Source: a virus. Taken from it: DNA of 24,328 nt. The first letter of the stretch is position 1. Each line of letters opens with the position of its first letter. Below are positions 1 through 7,276 of the stretch, piece by piece. The DNA lies in IMG/VR virus record IMGVR_UViG_3300043395_000038, positions 1 to 24,328 of that record, one strand, 5' to 3'. The notes below the pieces were generated by a model. It was not told the DNA's origin and searched no databases. It saw nothing but the letters and a program-made list of their open reading frames with translations. Made by a program: the position numbers and the translations under genes.

Positions 1-678
1 GTTATGATAATGCTGACCGTAGTCGCAGAACGATAGGTTGCTGAATCGAAAGAACGCTTTGCCGTTATCATATTCGATGTTGGCTTTATCTGCTCCAAAC
101 ACAACAGCTGTTTCGCGTCCGTTACTGTTACCAATCAATCGTTTTAGATCATACCAGAAGAAATGATGAACGCTCTGAAACGCTCCGATATGTTTAGCCC
201 ACTCGTCACCAAACTGTTTGATAATAGAGAAGTTGTTTATGTTTCCGTCACGAAACCATTCTGTGTAATCTACAATCGAGATTTTTGTGTTGGGAAAACT
301 CAGACGATTGAGTGTAGGAAATGCGTTTAGATACAGATCGCCATTATGATTGATATCTGTGCCATTGAACGGATCTTGCGACAAAGCGCCAACAACAAGG
401 ATCTCGTCGATATGAATGTTGTTGTAGTAAAACGTTTCTAGCATCGCTGTAGAATCGTTACCGCCAGAATAGCAAAGAACAACGTATGGATAGTCATCGC
501 GAATCTGTTGAGCGCGGAACTTATACAGTTCATCCAAAGAAAAAGCTGGCTCTATTTTCCAATCGACGTTTCTAAAGACGTCGTCGTGATAATAGAACCA
601 GCACTTTCGATTAGATTTGACCGCGTCGACTAGAGTATGATATACGTTGAATTCGTCATCATAATAAAAACAGTTCAT
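1..678 (-). CDS. PP-loop (SGGxDS) ATPase-type enzyme, partial
   Basis: This reading frame starts at an ATG at 678 and stays open for 226 codons to the left edge, so the C-terminus is missing. Residues 66-79 read VVLCYSGGNDSTAM. This is a beta-strand followed by the SGGxDS pyrophosphate-binding loop of the N-type ATP-pyrophosphatase (PP-loop) superfamily, which adenylates a substrate at the expense of ATP. A second motif, VFGADK at about 193-198, is followed by a strand-rich segment (IEYDNGKAFFRFSN) and resembles the late G-x-D-K motif of PP-loop proteins in other phages (recalled, not searched). The start overlaps the stop of the gene upstream as TGATG, so translation is probably coupled. Superfamily membership is seen from the motif. 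The substrate is unknown: asparagine-synthase-like, PAPS-reductase-like and tRNA- or base-modifying enzymes all share this loop. It is the only apparent enzyme in an otherwise structural operon. Confidence 0.75.
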   Translation of the reverse strand, partial: MNCFYYDDEFNVYHTLVDAVKSNRKCWFYYHDDVFRNVDWKIEPAFSLDELYKFRAQQIRDDYPYVVLCYSGGNDSTAMLETFYYNNIHIDEILVVGALSQDPFNGTDINHNGDLYLNAFPTLNRLSFPNTKISIVDYTEWFRDGNINNFSIIKQFGDEWAKHIGAFQSVHHFFWYDLKRLIGNSNGRETAVVFGADKANIEYDNGKAFFRFSNLSFCDYGQHYHN

Positions 679-1085
679 CACTTCTGTTCTGTATTGAACT
701 TCTGAATCAGCTTCTGAATCTCGTCGTCGCTTAGGATTTCGGTATTGTTGCTTGCGTTTAGATCTACTTCCTTGACGAACGTTTGTCCAAGCAGACTTTG
801 GATGTTGGTCATCGAAGTGTCGATCTCAGGATTATGAACATCTTCCAACGTTTTTAGCCAAAACGAAGGAGCGTTGTGCATGATAAGATTTTCAAGATCT
901 TGTCCTGTTGGCGTAGGAATCGGAAGCGTAATAGAAACGTCTGAGCGACAACGCGCTGGAGTTCCGTCGTCTTTCGTTCCCTGATTTGAATCTAGATACT
1001 GCTCTGAGATAACGTCTGTCCAATATCTAGCTACAATCAAATGATCACTTGGCCATACTTCAACAATTTTATAATGAATGTTCAT
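678..1085 (-). CDS. Conserved phage hypothetical protein, 135 aa
   Basis: This is a small soluble protein with no signal peptide or membrane segment. It resembles, from memory, short hypothetical proteins near the tail-fibre genes of marine T4-like phages. They share an N-terminal 'YKIV.V...IVARYWTD' strand pair, a CRSDVSITLPIP segment (about residues 46-57) and an acidic C-terminal helix (LSDDEIQKLIQKF). The start ATG at 1085 has a good ribosome binding site on the minus strand (AAGGTGA, 5 bases before ATG). The stop overlaps the start of the PP-loop gene, so the two are probably translated together. No function is known to me. Its position suggests a small virion or fibre-associated protein, or a partner of the PP-loop enzyme, but this is inference only. 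Confidence 0.75.
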   Translation of the reverse strand: MNIHYKIVEVWPSDHLIVARYWTDVISEQYLDSNQGTKDDGTPARCRSDVSITLPIPTPTGQDLENLIMHNAPSFWLKTLEDVHNPEIDTSMTNIQSLLGQTFVKEVDLNASNNTEILSDDEIQKLIQKFNTEQK

Positions 1086-1093
1086 AGTTCACC

Positions 1094-1384
1094 TTACGTT
1101 GGTAGATACCACTGACATGTTGTTTCGTTCAAAACCCATCCATCTGCTGGCTTTGGAGGAATGAAAGCATCTCTGCTCTGATCATATGTATACCCAACAC
1201 CAGCATAGTTTTTTCTAATAGAACCGTTGTAGCTAGTTTGAATCCAACGACCGCCTAATAGATTGGCGCAGAAATCAATACCTTTTTGTTCACTTTCAAC
1301 ACCGTTATCTAGTAGTTCGTTGTTATGCACGACGATAACTTGAGTTACGATATTGTTATCATCTAGCTTCGCAAAATGTGCCAT
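1094..1384 (-). CDS. Conserved small phage protein with YDQSRDAFIPPKP motif, 96 aa
   Basis: I recognise this as a very common short protein of marine T4-like phages. It has an N-terminal MAHFAKLDDNNIVTQVIVV strand segment, a central GGRWIQTSYN and RKNYAGVGYTYD segment, and the hallmark RDAFIPPKPADGWVLNE followed by a TCQW motif near the C-terminus. In related phages it appears as a free-standing gene or fused to the end of fibre or other structural proteins, usually without a function assigned (recalled). Here it sits directly after two glycine-rich adhesin-like genes, 9 bases from the stop of the next one upstream. The ATG at 1384 is preceded by AGAGGATAAT, a clear ribosome binding site. It is probably a small fibre-tip or virion-associated protein. 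The family call is firm; the role is not. Confidence 0.8.
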   Translation of the reverse strand: MAHFAKLDDNNIVTQVIVVHNNELLDNGVESEQKGIDFCANLLGGRWIQTSYNGSIRKNYAGVGYTYDQSRDAFIPPKPADGWVLNETTCQWYLPT

Positions 1385-1393
1385 ATTATCCTC

Positions 1394-2314
1394 TTAGAAT
1401 GTGATTGAACCAGAACCAGTAAACTTATATATTCTGTATCCGCCGCTTACTGTAATTGTAGGTGAACCTGTGGTAGAAACGGCTGCCGCGTAAGTATCTA
1501 AGTGGCGTAGAATTACGATACCAGATCCACCATTACCTCCACCGCCACCTTTCGTTCCTCCACCACCACCGCCACCAGTGTTGACTGTTCCTGCTACGCC
1601 TGGACCATTACCAAATGCTGCGCTTTCACCACCTGCTCCTCCACCACCAGATCCACCAGAACCAGGAGATCCGCTTCCATCATAATAAGCTCCTCCACCA
1701 CCACCGCCAGCATATGTTACAGAAGAACCACTTATAGACGATGAAGTTCCTGCTCCTCCCTGAGCACCATTAAAGTTTGAAGCAGCGCCACCATTACCGC
1801 CTGCTCCACCGCCTCCACCTCCACCAGAAGGATCTGTTGTTGCTGGACCGCCATTATTGCCTTGACCAGATGTTCCTCCACCAGCAAAAGCATTACCGCC
1901 TCCAGCTCCTCCGCCAGAGCCACCACCATTACCGTTACGAAGCGAGGCACTACCTTGTCCAGCATAACCAGCACCACCGCCACCGCCGCCAGTAGAAGTA
2001 AATGTATCAAATACAGAACTGCTACCATTATTTCCGTGCTGTGCGCCAGAACCTGTAGCTGGACCAGTTCCACCAGCTCCAATTGTTACTGTGAGTGCGA
2101 CTCCAGCAGTCGCAACATAACTTCCTCCAGTTCTATATCCACCAGCTCCACCACCACCGCCGCCTTTTTCTGCATCGCTTTCTGACGTTCCGCCGCTACC
2201 ACCACCAGCAACAACAAGCCAGTCTATAAGTCTAACTAAAGATCCAGAACCAAGAGAACCTTGCGCACCATAAGCGCCAGCTGATCCAGTTGCTCCGTTT
2301 TGAATCGTTCCCAT
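1394..2314 (-). CDS. Glycine-rich tail fibre/adhesin-like protein A, 306 aa
   Basis: The protein starts MGTIQNGATGSAGAYG, a short collagen-like stretch. A DWLVVAGGGSGG strand follows (about residues 31-42), then a long domain dominated by poly-glycine runs (GGGGGGAGG and variants) with interspersed short hydrophobic strands (VALTVTIGAGG, SSSVFDTF). The last 45 residues are a different, compact segment: GIVILRH, then TITVSGGYRIYKFTGSGSITF at the extreme end. This layout is that of the glycine-rich domain found in many phage tail proteins. By analogy with the glycine-rich gp38 adhesins of T-even-like phages, it could form a polyglycine-II sandwich exposing variable loops to the receptor. The gene downstream of 2327-3088 is a paralogue with the same start and end. 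The ribosome binding site is AAAGGTAG. Receptor binding is inferred, not shown. Confidence 0.75.
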   Translation of the reverse strand: MGTIQNGATGSAGAYGAQGSLGSGSLVRLIDWLVVAGGGSGGTSESDAEKGGGGGGAGGYRTGGSYVATAGVALTVTIGAGGTGPATGSGAQHGNNGSSSVFDTFTSTGGGGGGAGYAGQGSASLRNGNGGGSGGGAGGGNAFAGGGTSGQGNNGGPATTDPSGGGGGGGAGGNGGAASNFNGAQGGAGTSSSISGSSVTYAGGGGGGAYYDGSGSPGSGGSGGGGAGGESAAFGNGPGVAGTVNTGGGGGGGTKGGGGGNGGSGIVILRHLDTYAAAVSTTGSPTITVSGGYRIYKFTGSGSITF

Positions 2315-2326
2315 AGTATTCTACCT

Positions 2327-3088
2327 TTAGAATGCAATAGATCCAGATCCAGTGAATTTATAAATTCGATATCCACCAGACACAGAATATGTTGGAGTTC
2401 CAGTCGTTGAGGATGCTGCGTCGTATGAGCTTGAATAACGAAGAATCACAACACCAGAACATCCATTCTGCCCTGTATTACCGCCGTTACCTGTGTTTGG
2501 TGCTTGAGATGTAGAAGAACCATCACCATGACCACCTACACCATATGTTACAGAAGCTCCACTAATAGAAGAAGTTATACCAGCGCCACCACCACCATGC
2601 GAACCAGAACCATTAACAGAAGAACCATTGTCACCAGCGCCAGCTGCTCCACCACCACCGCCGTATGCTTGGAATGGGAATCCTTCACCTGGATTATATC
2701 CAGAACCGTCTGGTCCAGATAGATTTTCTGACCACTGTCCGCTACCGCCAGAATATCCATTACCCGATGAACCGCCATTTGTGCCTCCACCAGGACTACC
2801 ACCAACGTTCGACACAACAGCACTAGAAATAGATGTTGTGCCACCAGTTTGACTTCCGCTCGTTCCACCAGCACCGATTGTTATGGTATATGTTGTTCCA
2901 GTTGATTGTGTAAAACTACCATTTGTAACTTTACCTGCACCACCGCCACCACCGCCACCATAACCTCCGCCAGCAACTGCTAAGAATTCTACTGTCGTTG
3001 GTTGATTTGCAGCACGTCCAGATCCAGGCAATCCTAAATTGCCTGTTGCACCAGTTGAACCAGTTGATCCGTTTCTAATTGTTCCCAT
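2327..3088 (-). CDS. Glycine-rich tail fibre/adhesin-like protein B, 253 aa
   Basis: This is a paralogue of the neighbouring 306-residue gene. Its start is nearly the same (MGTIRNGSTGSTGATG), with an EFLAVAGGGYGGGGGGG strand, a YTITIGAGGT segment and a closely matching C-terminus (VVILRYSSSYDAASSTTG, then VSGGYRIYKFTGSGSIAF). The central glycine-rich part differs in sequence and is about 50 residues shorter, so the ends are conserved and the middle is variable, as expected if the middle contacts a changing receptor. The ATG at 3088 lies only 6 bases after the stop of the upstream gene. No strong Shine-Dalgarno precedes it: the best match is UAAG within the upstream stop region, which suggests translation by reinitiation. 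It is probably an adhesin or fibre-tip subunit (inference). Confidence 0.75.
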   Translation of the reverse strand: MGTIRNGSTGSTGATGNLGLPGSGRAANQPTTVEFLAVAGGGYGGGGGGGAGKVTNGSFTQSTGTTYTITIGAGGTSGSQTGGTTSISSAVVSNVGGSPGGGTNGGSSGNGYSGGSGQWSENLSGPDGSGYNPGEGFPFQAYGGGGGAAGAGDNGSSVNGSGSHGGGGAGITSSISGASVTYGVGGHGDGSSTSQAPNTGNGGNTGQNGCSGVVILRYSSSYDAASSTTGTPTYSVSGGYRIYKFTGSGSIAF

Positions 3089-3094
3089 TTATAC

Positions 3095-4114
3095 TTACAC
3101 CCAACGCGTAACATAGTTATTGCCGCTTACAGCAACTCCACCTGATCCACCAGATCCAGGAGTTCCACCTGATCCACCTGTTCCACCAGGACCTTGGAAT
3201 CCAGTTGATCCTGTAGCACCAGCACCACCACCAGAACCACCAGAAGCTGTAGATGTTCCTCCTGCACTACCAGCAGATCCTAAGTTTCCTCCAGCACCAC
3301 CTGCGCCTGCAGCACCATTACCTGCACCGCCACCGCCGCCCGTCGTTGTGCCGCCGGCTGATCCAGCAGCTGCGCCCGCACCGCCCGCTGCTCCTCCACC
3401 ACCGCCAGTAGATCCAGCGCCGCCACCACCTCCGCCGCCAGGCAGGTTTCCGATTCCTTTACCAGCGGCGTTGTATCCTCCACCGCCGCCTCCGCCGCCA
3501 CCGCCAGTTCCACCACTTCCGCCTGGACCGCCGTCTCCACCAGTTCCACCAGTTCCGCCTGCGCCTCCAGTTCCTCCAGCACCACCAATAATAGAACCAG
3601 ATGTGTTGTCGATAACTGTAACTAGACCAGTGACGTTTTGAACAGTAAGAGCGGTTCCACCTGTGCCACCATTACCACCCGTGCCTCCAGTTCCACCAGT
3701 TCCGCCTGTGCCACCAGTTCCGCCTGTGCCACCTGCTGAACCACCAGAACCATTACCTCCTGCGCCGCCTGCTGAACCATTACCACCAGCACCACCAGCG
3801 CCTGATGTTCCAGTTGTTCCAGTTGAGCCTGTAGATCCAGTTGAACCTGTGGTTCCTGTAGTTCCTGTTATTCCCTGACGACCTGTGATTGTATTTGCAT
3901 TTTTGATGTAGATAAACGTTCCTGGAGCCCATCCAGATCCTACATCAAACGCAGTTGTGTTTGCTTTATCTGATGTAACAGAAGCATTGATAAACGTCAG
4001 AAGATTCAGTGGATATGATGGCTCACCTGAAGAATAACGCAAATTATAGCCAGTCGTAACTGCGCTTGTAATGCGAACAACTTTAGTTGGTCTTGGCAGA
4101 AATGCTAAAAACAT
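3095..4114 (-). CDS. Collagen-like, glycine-rich fibre protein, 339 aa
   Basis: The N-terminal 75 residues are ordinary sequence (MFLAFLPRPTKVVRITS, then strands ending GWAPGTFIYIKNANT), probably the attachment domain. After GRQGIT the protein becomes collagen-like Gly-X-Y (GTTGTTGSTGSTGSTG, about 81-105). It then passes into GGT/GGN repeats (TGG repeated six times at about 130-147), a short non-repetitive strand segment (ALTVQNVTGLVTVIDNTSG, about 155-173), and a poly-glycine region including ten consecutive glycines (204-213). The last residues, SGNNYVTRWV, may be a cap. Collagen-like triplets in phage proteins form trimeric fibres, so this is probably a tail-fibre shaft or adhesin. The ATG at 4114 follows a strong AAGGGATAAG site. 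The repeated codons produce long proline-rich shadow frames on the other strand, which I do not believe are genes. Confidence 0.75.
   Translation of the reverse strand: MFLAFLPRPTKVVRITSAVTTGYNLRYSSGEPSYPLNLLTFINASVTSDKANTTAFDVGSGWAPGTFIYIKNANTITGRQGITGTTGTTGSTGSTGSTGTTGTSGAGGAGGNGSAGGAGGNGSGGSAGGTGGTGGTGGTGGTGGTGGNGGTGGTALTVQNVTGLVTVIDNTSGSIIGGAGGTGGAGGTGGTGGDGGPGGSGGTGGGGGGGGGGYNAAGKGIGNLPGGGGGGGAGSTGGGGGAAGGAGAAAGSAGGTTTGGGGGAGNGAAGAGGAGGNLGSAGSAGGTSTASGGSGGGAGATGSTGFQGPGGTGGSGGTPGSGGSGGVAVSGNNYVTRWV
3693..3728 (-). repeat. 18-bp perfect tandem duplication in collagen-like gene
   Basis: The 18-base unit ccaccagttccgcctgtg (plus strand) occurs twice head to tail, followed by the start of a third copy. 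It lies inside a wider run of CCACCNGTN-type 9-base units that encode GGT-GGT-GGT. Because the unit is a multiple of three, gain or loss of copies would lengthen or shorten the glycine shaft without breaking the frame. Confidence 0.8.
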
Positions 4115-4122
4115 CTTATCCC

Positions 4123-5181
4123 TTATCTCATGTCTGGGAGATATGATCCATACAGAAGATTGCCGTCAGAGAAGAATGTAATAACATCCATGGCATTTAC
4201 AGATGTAGTAAGAACTGGAGCAGTTTGTGCAGTCCACTTGAACGCAGAGTTCCATGTGATCGTGCGTGAACCACTTCCATCCTGATAAACGCGAAGGATA
4301 TATGTGCCAACCTTCAAGTTAGTTGGTTTAGCCATCGTGCGATTGCCGCCGAGAGTTACCGTAGCCACGCGACCGAGAGCAACGTCCCAGTTGATTGTAG
4401 CACCATCTGTGAGCGTCTGTGATAGTGCATTTGACTTATCTACAGTTGTTCCGTTGAGCGTAGTGTTACCACCGACGAACAGGTTTGTTGAAACAGTAGC
4501 ACGTCCGTTAACGCCCAACCAACCAGTTGCGTTAGTAGTTTTACCTGCGCCACCAAGAACTGTGTTACCAGAAACAGTCAGAAGATTCGTAACTGTAGCT
4601 TTTGACGTTGAAGTGTTACCACCAACGAAAAGATTTGTCGAAATCGACTGACGACCATTAACACCAAACCAACCTGTTACGTTAGCTACCTTTCCGGCTC
4701 CACCGATAGTAGTGTTACCAGACACAGTAAGAGATGAAGTGATCGAAACCTTATTGAAGGTTGCGTTCGCTGACGATCCAGTGATAGAAGAAGTTACTAC
4801 AAATTTGTTTGATGTAGTATTACCACCAACTGTAAGATTAGTTCCGATAGATGCACGACCAGTGATAGTCAGAAGGTCTGTGGTGGCGTCACCAAGATTG
4901 ATACCACCGTTGACGTTTAGAATACCGCTGATCGTAGTATTACCAGCAACGTTCAGATTACCGTTCGCACTGAGTAATCCGTTGATGATTGTTCTATTAG
5001 AACCAGAAGATCCGAGTTTAGTTGAGCCAAGAGATACGAAACGAACGTTAGCGGTCAGCGTATTTGCATATAGAGCAGACTCGTTAATCGTAAACTGATT
5101 GACACGAGTCAATAGCGCGTTCGTGCGAAGACGCCACGTATCGAACGTATTTGTTAGAGCGACATTAGCGAGAACTGCCAT
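4123..5181 (-). CDS. Tail fibre protein with 50-residue tandem repeats, 352 aa
   Basis: The N-terminal motif TNTFDTWRLRTNALLTRVN (about 10-28) is the anchoring segment seen at the start of many marine T4-like fibre proteins (recalled). The shaft (about 55-250) is built of beta-strand and turn units such as LTVSGNTTIGGAGK and STNLFVGGNTT. It includes two consecutive 50-residue repeats (151-200 and 201-250) that match at about 33 of 50 positions. The C-terminal 100 residues form a compact domain (VATVTLGGNRTMAKP, VGTYILRVYQDGSGSRTITW, VITFFSDGNLLYGSYLPDMR) that is widespread at the tips of phage fibres. The ribosome binding site is TAGGATAAG before the ATG at 5181. It probably forms a trimeric side or tail fibre attached to the baseplate. 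The class is confident; the receptor is unknown. Confidence 0.85.
   Translation of the reverse strand: MAVLANVALTNTFDTWRLRTNALLTRVNQFTINESALYANTLTANVRFVSLGSTKLGSSGSNRTIINGLLSANGNLNVAGNTTISGILNVNGGINLGDATTDLLTITGRASIGTNLTVGGNTTSNKFVVTSSITGSSANATFNKVSITSSLTVSGNTTIGGAGKVANVTGWFGVNGRQSISTNLFVGGNTSTSKATVTNLLTVSGNTVLGGAGKTTNATGWLGVNGRATVSTNLFVGGNTTLNGTTVDKSNALSQTLTDGATINWDVALGRVATVTLGGNRTMAKPTNLKVGTYILRVYQDGSGSRTITWNSAFKWTAQTAPVLTTSVNAMDVITFFSDGNLLYGSYLPDMR
4432..4731 (-). repeat. Two in-frame 150-bp tandem repeats in the tail fibre gene
   Basis: Residues 151-200 and 201-250 of the fibre align without gaps over exactly 50 positions. Both begin LTVSGNT, continue GGAGK...N.TGW.GVNGR, and reach STNLFVGGNT at the same offset. 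A more diverged partial copy (ITGRASIGTNLTVGGNTTSNK, about 106-126) lies before them. The repeat is a structural unit of the fibre shaft and probably arose by duplication. Confidence 0.8.
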
Positions 5182-5184
5182 TGC

Positions 5185-5397
5185 TTATCCTATCTTATCT
5201 AAGATGCGCTGCATGAGCGTCTTTAGTTCGTTGATATCTTGCTTCATAGTATTTATTTCATTCTTTGTCTTGTTATCCTTGTTTTTACGGGCTTTATAGG
5301 CTTGAAGCGCCACATTATCCGTATTGAGAATAGCCTTACTGTAAGAGTTTCGGACTAAACTAGGATTATCTTTGACCTTTTCTAAACGTTCTTCCAT
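5185..5397 (-). CDS. Small coiled-coil protein, 70 aa
   Basis: This short, highly charged protein has two parts. The N-terminal half reads NPSLVRNSYSKAILNTDNVALQAYKARK, a pattern I recall from small conserved hypothetical proteins of T4-like marine phages. The C-terminal half (about 42-69) is a predicted coiled coil with heptad-spaced I/L/M residues (INTMKQDINELKTLMQRIL). The gene lies one base after the 625-residue structural gene and three bases before the tail fibre gene, with a strong site AGAGGTAAT ahead of ATG 5397. This suggests a small structural connector or a fibre assembly chaperone. No function can be assigned from sequence. Confidence 0.75.
   Translation of the reverse strand: MEERLEKVKDNPSLVRNSYSKAILNTDNVALQAYKARKNKDNKTKNEINTMKQDINELKTLMQRILDKIG
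5245..5257 (-). promoter_or_regulatory. Possible T4-type late promoter inside the 70-aa gene
   Basis: The minus strand reads AATAAATACTATG, which matches 11 of 13 positions of the T4 late consensus TATAAATACTATT. The first T and the last T differ. If used, transcription would begin roughly 60 bases before the tail fibre start at 5181. The site lies inside a coding sequence, so the match could be due to codon choice. Confidence 0.35.
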
Positions 5398-5398
5398 A

Positions 5399-7276
5399 TT
5401 ACCTCTGGAGCGCGATAGCTCTCAAATCCTTCACGCGAGGAGGATTGCTCGAGTTCTGATTGACCAGAACGATCTTCACTGCGAAATACTTGAATCCTAC
5501 AAATCTAGCTCTAGCTGTATTACGATACTCAAGGATGTTATCATTGGATGTATTCGCGCCAGAACGATAACCATTGCTATACTGAGGAACGTCATATACA
5601 AGCTCTAAAAAATCGTTTCTGTTCGAAGAACTAGAATATACAGCGTTTGCAGTGAATCCTTCTGAAGTCACACGCTGCATTGGAATCCAGCGAGACTGAT
5701 CAAACGTATCGCTATCTTCGCCATTCAAAACTTTATAGTAAACGTGAACGTCACTTCCAGAAGGCTTATATGCCGTCAGGTAAACGCGAAGATCTTCAGC
5801 TTCCTGACCGTCAGCTAAAACAACTTTCTTCGAGATATAACGAGCCTTAGCACGACCACCAGAAATCACGAAGTCTTCCGAGCTACCGATATCTGTGTTT
5901 GAATTGATAAGATTCAATACAGTAGTCGCTGACATCTGACGAAGGTCAAATGCAGGTGAACCGAACTTATTATTGCTAGTGATGATGTAACGAACTTCTG
6001 CTGAACGATTTGTAGCAGCAGTCGCTGACGATGCGCTTGTGTTTGATTCAATTGAACGGCTTAGAACATAACGAGGAGCGCCGAACTCAGTATCATCGTT
6101 GATGTTGATCTTTAAGAACGAAGAGTCTCTTGTAGACGTAGACGTAGCAAACTTACCTTCAGCTCTAATAGATGTATTAGAAGGAAGAATGAACTTCGAC
6201 TGGAAGTTGGCTAAGTCATACTGAAGATTGTTGATCGAAACGATACGAGTTGTATATCCGTTTGTCTGACCCTTCACATATGTGTCTGGTGTAAACATAC
6301 GATTCGATGTGCATGCTGCGCCACTGTTTGTGTAAGAGCAGTTAGCCAAATGCAGATATACGTTTGCACTGTTCACTTCATCGTAATAGATAACAGTTCC
6401 AGTAGGAGTTGTTGCTGAAGTAATTGCGCCAGTAGAGTTACCGACGATTGTTCCAGTTCCTAAACTGATACCGCCTGTTCCTACGTTAGTTCTGATACGA
6501 ACACGTTCGCCACCTTTGAACTTTGCATTTGTAGAAACGTTCTTTACAACCAGATACGAACCGTTGAACGTAGTCAACGTTCCTGTTGCGTTAGAAACGA
6601 AACCTTGAACATAAAGAGAACCGTTGGCTACAGCAGACATAGATGCTGTGTTGGCGAACGTTCCAACCAAGCGAGTTGGTCCATGAACTGTTTCGCCTAC
6701 TCTATTCAGTTTACCACCAGCAGAATTTGCAATCGTAAAAAAGTCACGAGGTTCATTCTTAGTTACGATCAGACCTGATGTAGATGTATCAAATTGTGCA
6801 ATGTATAAACGATACTTGAGATCTTCTTCAGGAACTGGAACACCAGAAGCGTAGAGCATTCCGACGCTTGGTTGTTCTGTAACTCTGTTGTTTGTAACTC
6901 TATCTTCTTCACCAAGTCTGCTGGTCCATACACGATAGTTTGGGCTACCGCCGCCTGGAGTTACAACGATAGCATACTCTCTATCGTCTAGCAGATAGAT
7001 TGGGCTTTCGAAAATAAACGGAGTAGGCTTTGATCCGTCTGTGCTTACGTTGATATTGTTCGCTTGCTGATAAACGCGGCTAAAAGGAACATACTTGTTT
7101 GTAAGCAAATTGCTTGTCGGGTCTACTTCACGAATTTCAACTGCAACTGGAAGGTTATTATCCTTCTGAGAGAAATAAAGATCTACACCAGTGGCAAAGT
7201 AACCACTAGTGCTGATCTTGAACGCATCTTTCATATTGATAGAGAAAGACTGTGCGATATACTGGATCTTTGACAT
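5399..7276 (-). CDS. Large virion structural protein (baseplate/fibre companion of the DUF4815-type protein), 625 aa
   Basis: I choose the start MSKIQYIAQSF at ATG 7276, which overlaps the stop of the upstream gene as TAATG, rather than a five-codon-longer start at 7291 that would extend back into the upstream gene. The N-terminal 190 residues are beta-rich (GYFATGVDLYFSQKDNNLPV, DREYAIVVTPGGGSPNYRVW, DLKYRLYIAQFD). They resemble domains that cap the long DUF4815-type structural proteins of marine T4-like phages, sometimes in the same chain (recalled). A central segment contains an F.GGERV-type turn and GTGTIVGNSTGAIT, and the C-terminal 180 residues include DVHVYYKVLNGEDSD, W.PMQRV and KYFAVKIVLVNQNSSNPPRVKDLRAIAL. 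No enzymatic motif is seen. It is probably part of the outer baseplate or proximal fibre. Confidence 0.75.
   Translation of the reverse strand: MSKIQYIAQSFSINMKDAFKISTSGYFATGVDLYFSQKDNNLPVAVEIREVDPTSNLLTNKYVPFSRVYQQANNINVSTDGSKPTPFIFESPIYLLDDREYAIVVTPGGGSPNYRVWTSRLGEEDRVTNNRVTEQPSVGMLYASGVPVPEEDLKYRLYIAQFDTSTSGLIVTKNEPRDFFTIANSAGGKLNRVGETVHGPTRLVGTFANTASMSAVANGSLYVQGFVSNATGTLTTFNGSYLVVKNVSTNAKFKGGERVRIRTNVGTGGISLGTGTIVGNSTGAITSATTPTGTVIYYDEVNSANVYLHLANCSYTNSGAACTSNRMFTPDTYVKGQTNGYTTRIVSINNLQYDLANFQSKFILPSNTSIRAEGKFATSTSTRDSSFLKININDDTEFGAPRYVLSRSIESNTSASSATAATNRSAEVRYIITSNNKFGSPAFDLRQMSATTVLNLINSNTDIGSSEDFVISGGRAKARYISKKVVLADGQEAEDLRVYLTAYKPSGSDVHVYYKVLNGEDSDTFDQSRWIPMQRVTSEGFTANAVYSSSSNRNDFLELVYDVPQYSNGYRSGANTSNDNILEYRNTARARFVGFKYFAVKIVLVNQNSSNPPRVKDLRAIALQR

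Noticed and set aside
1732-2185. Alternative frames on both strands within the glycine-rich 306-aa gene
   Set aside because: GGN-rich DNA lacks stop codons in several frames. The products are low-complexity without conserved motifs, and the main frame has a ribosome binding site and recognisable ends.
2353-2366. Perfect palindrome GAATTTATAAATTC
   Set aside because: It encodes the conserved IYKF of the C-terminal motif, and no operator-like context is visible; the symmetry is probably a coincidence of codons.
3086-3093. TATAAATG late-promoter-like box in front of the 253-aa gene
   Set aside because: It overlaps the start codon itself, so a transcript from it would begin inside the gene; the match is probably due to the start context.
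3120-3878. Long proline-rich plus-strand reading frames (3120-3641 and 3663-3878)
   Set aside because: They are exact antisense shadows of the glycine codons (GGN read as NCC) of the collagen-like gene, with no ribosome binding site and nothing else on the plus strand.
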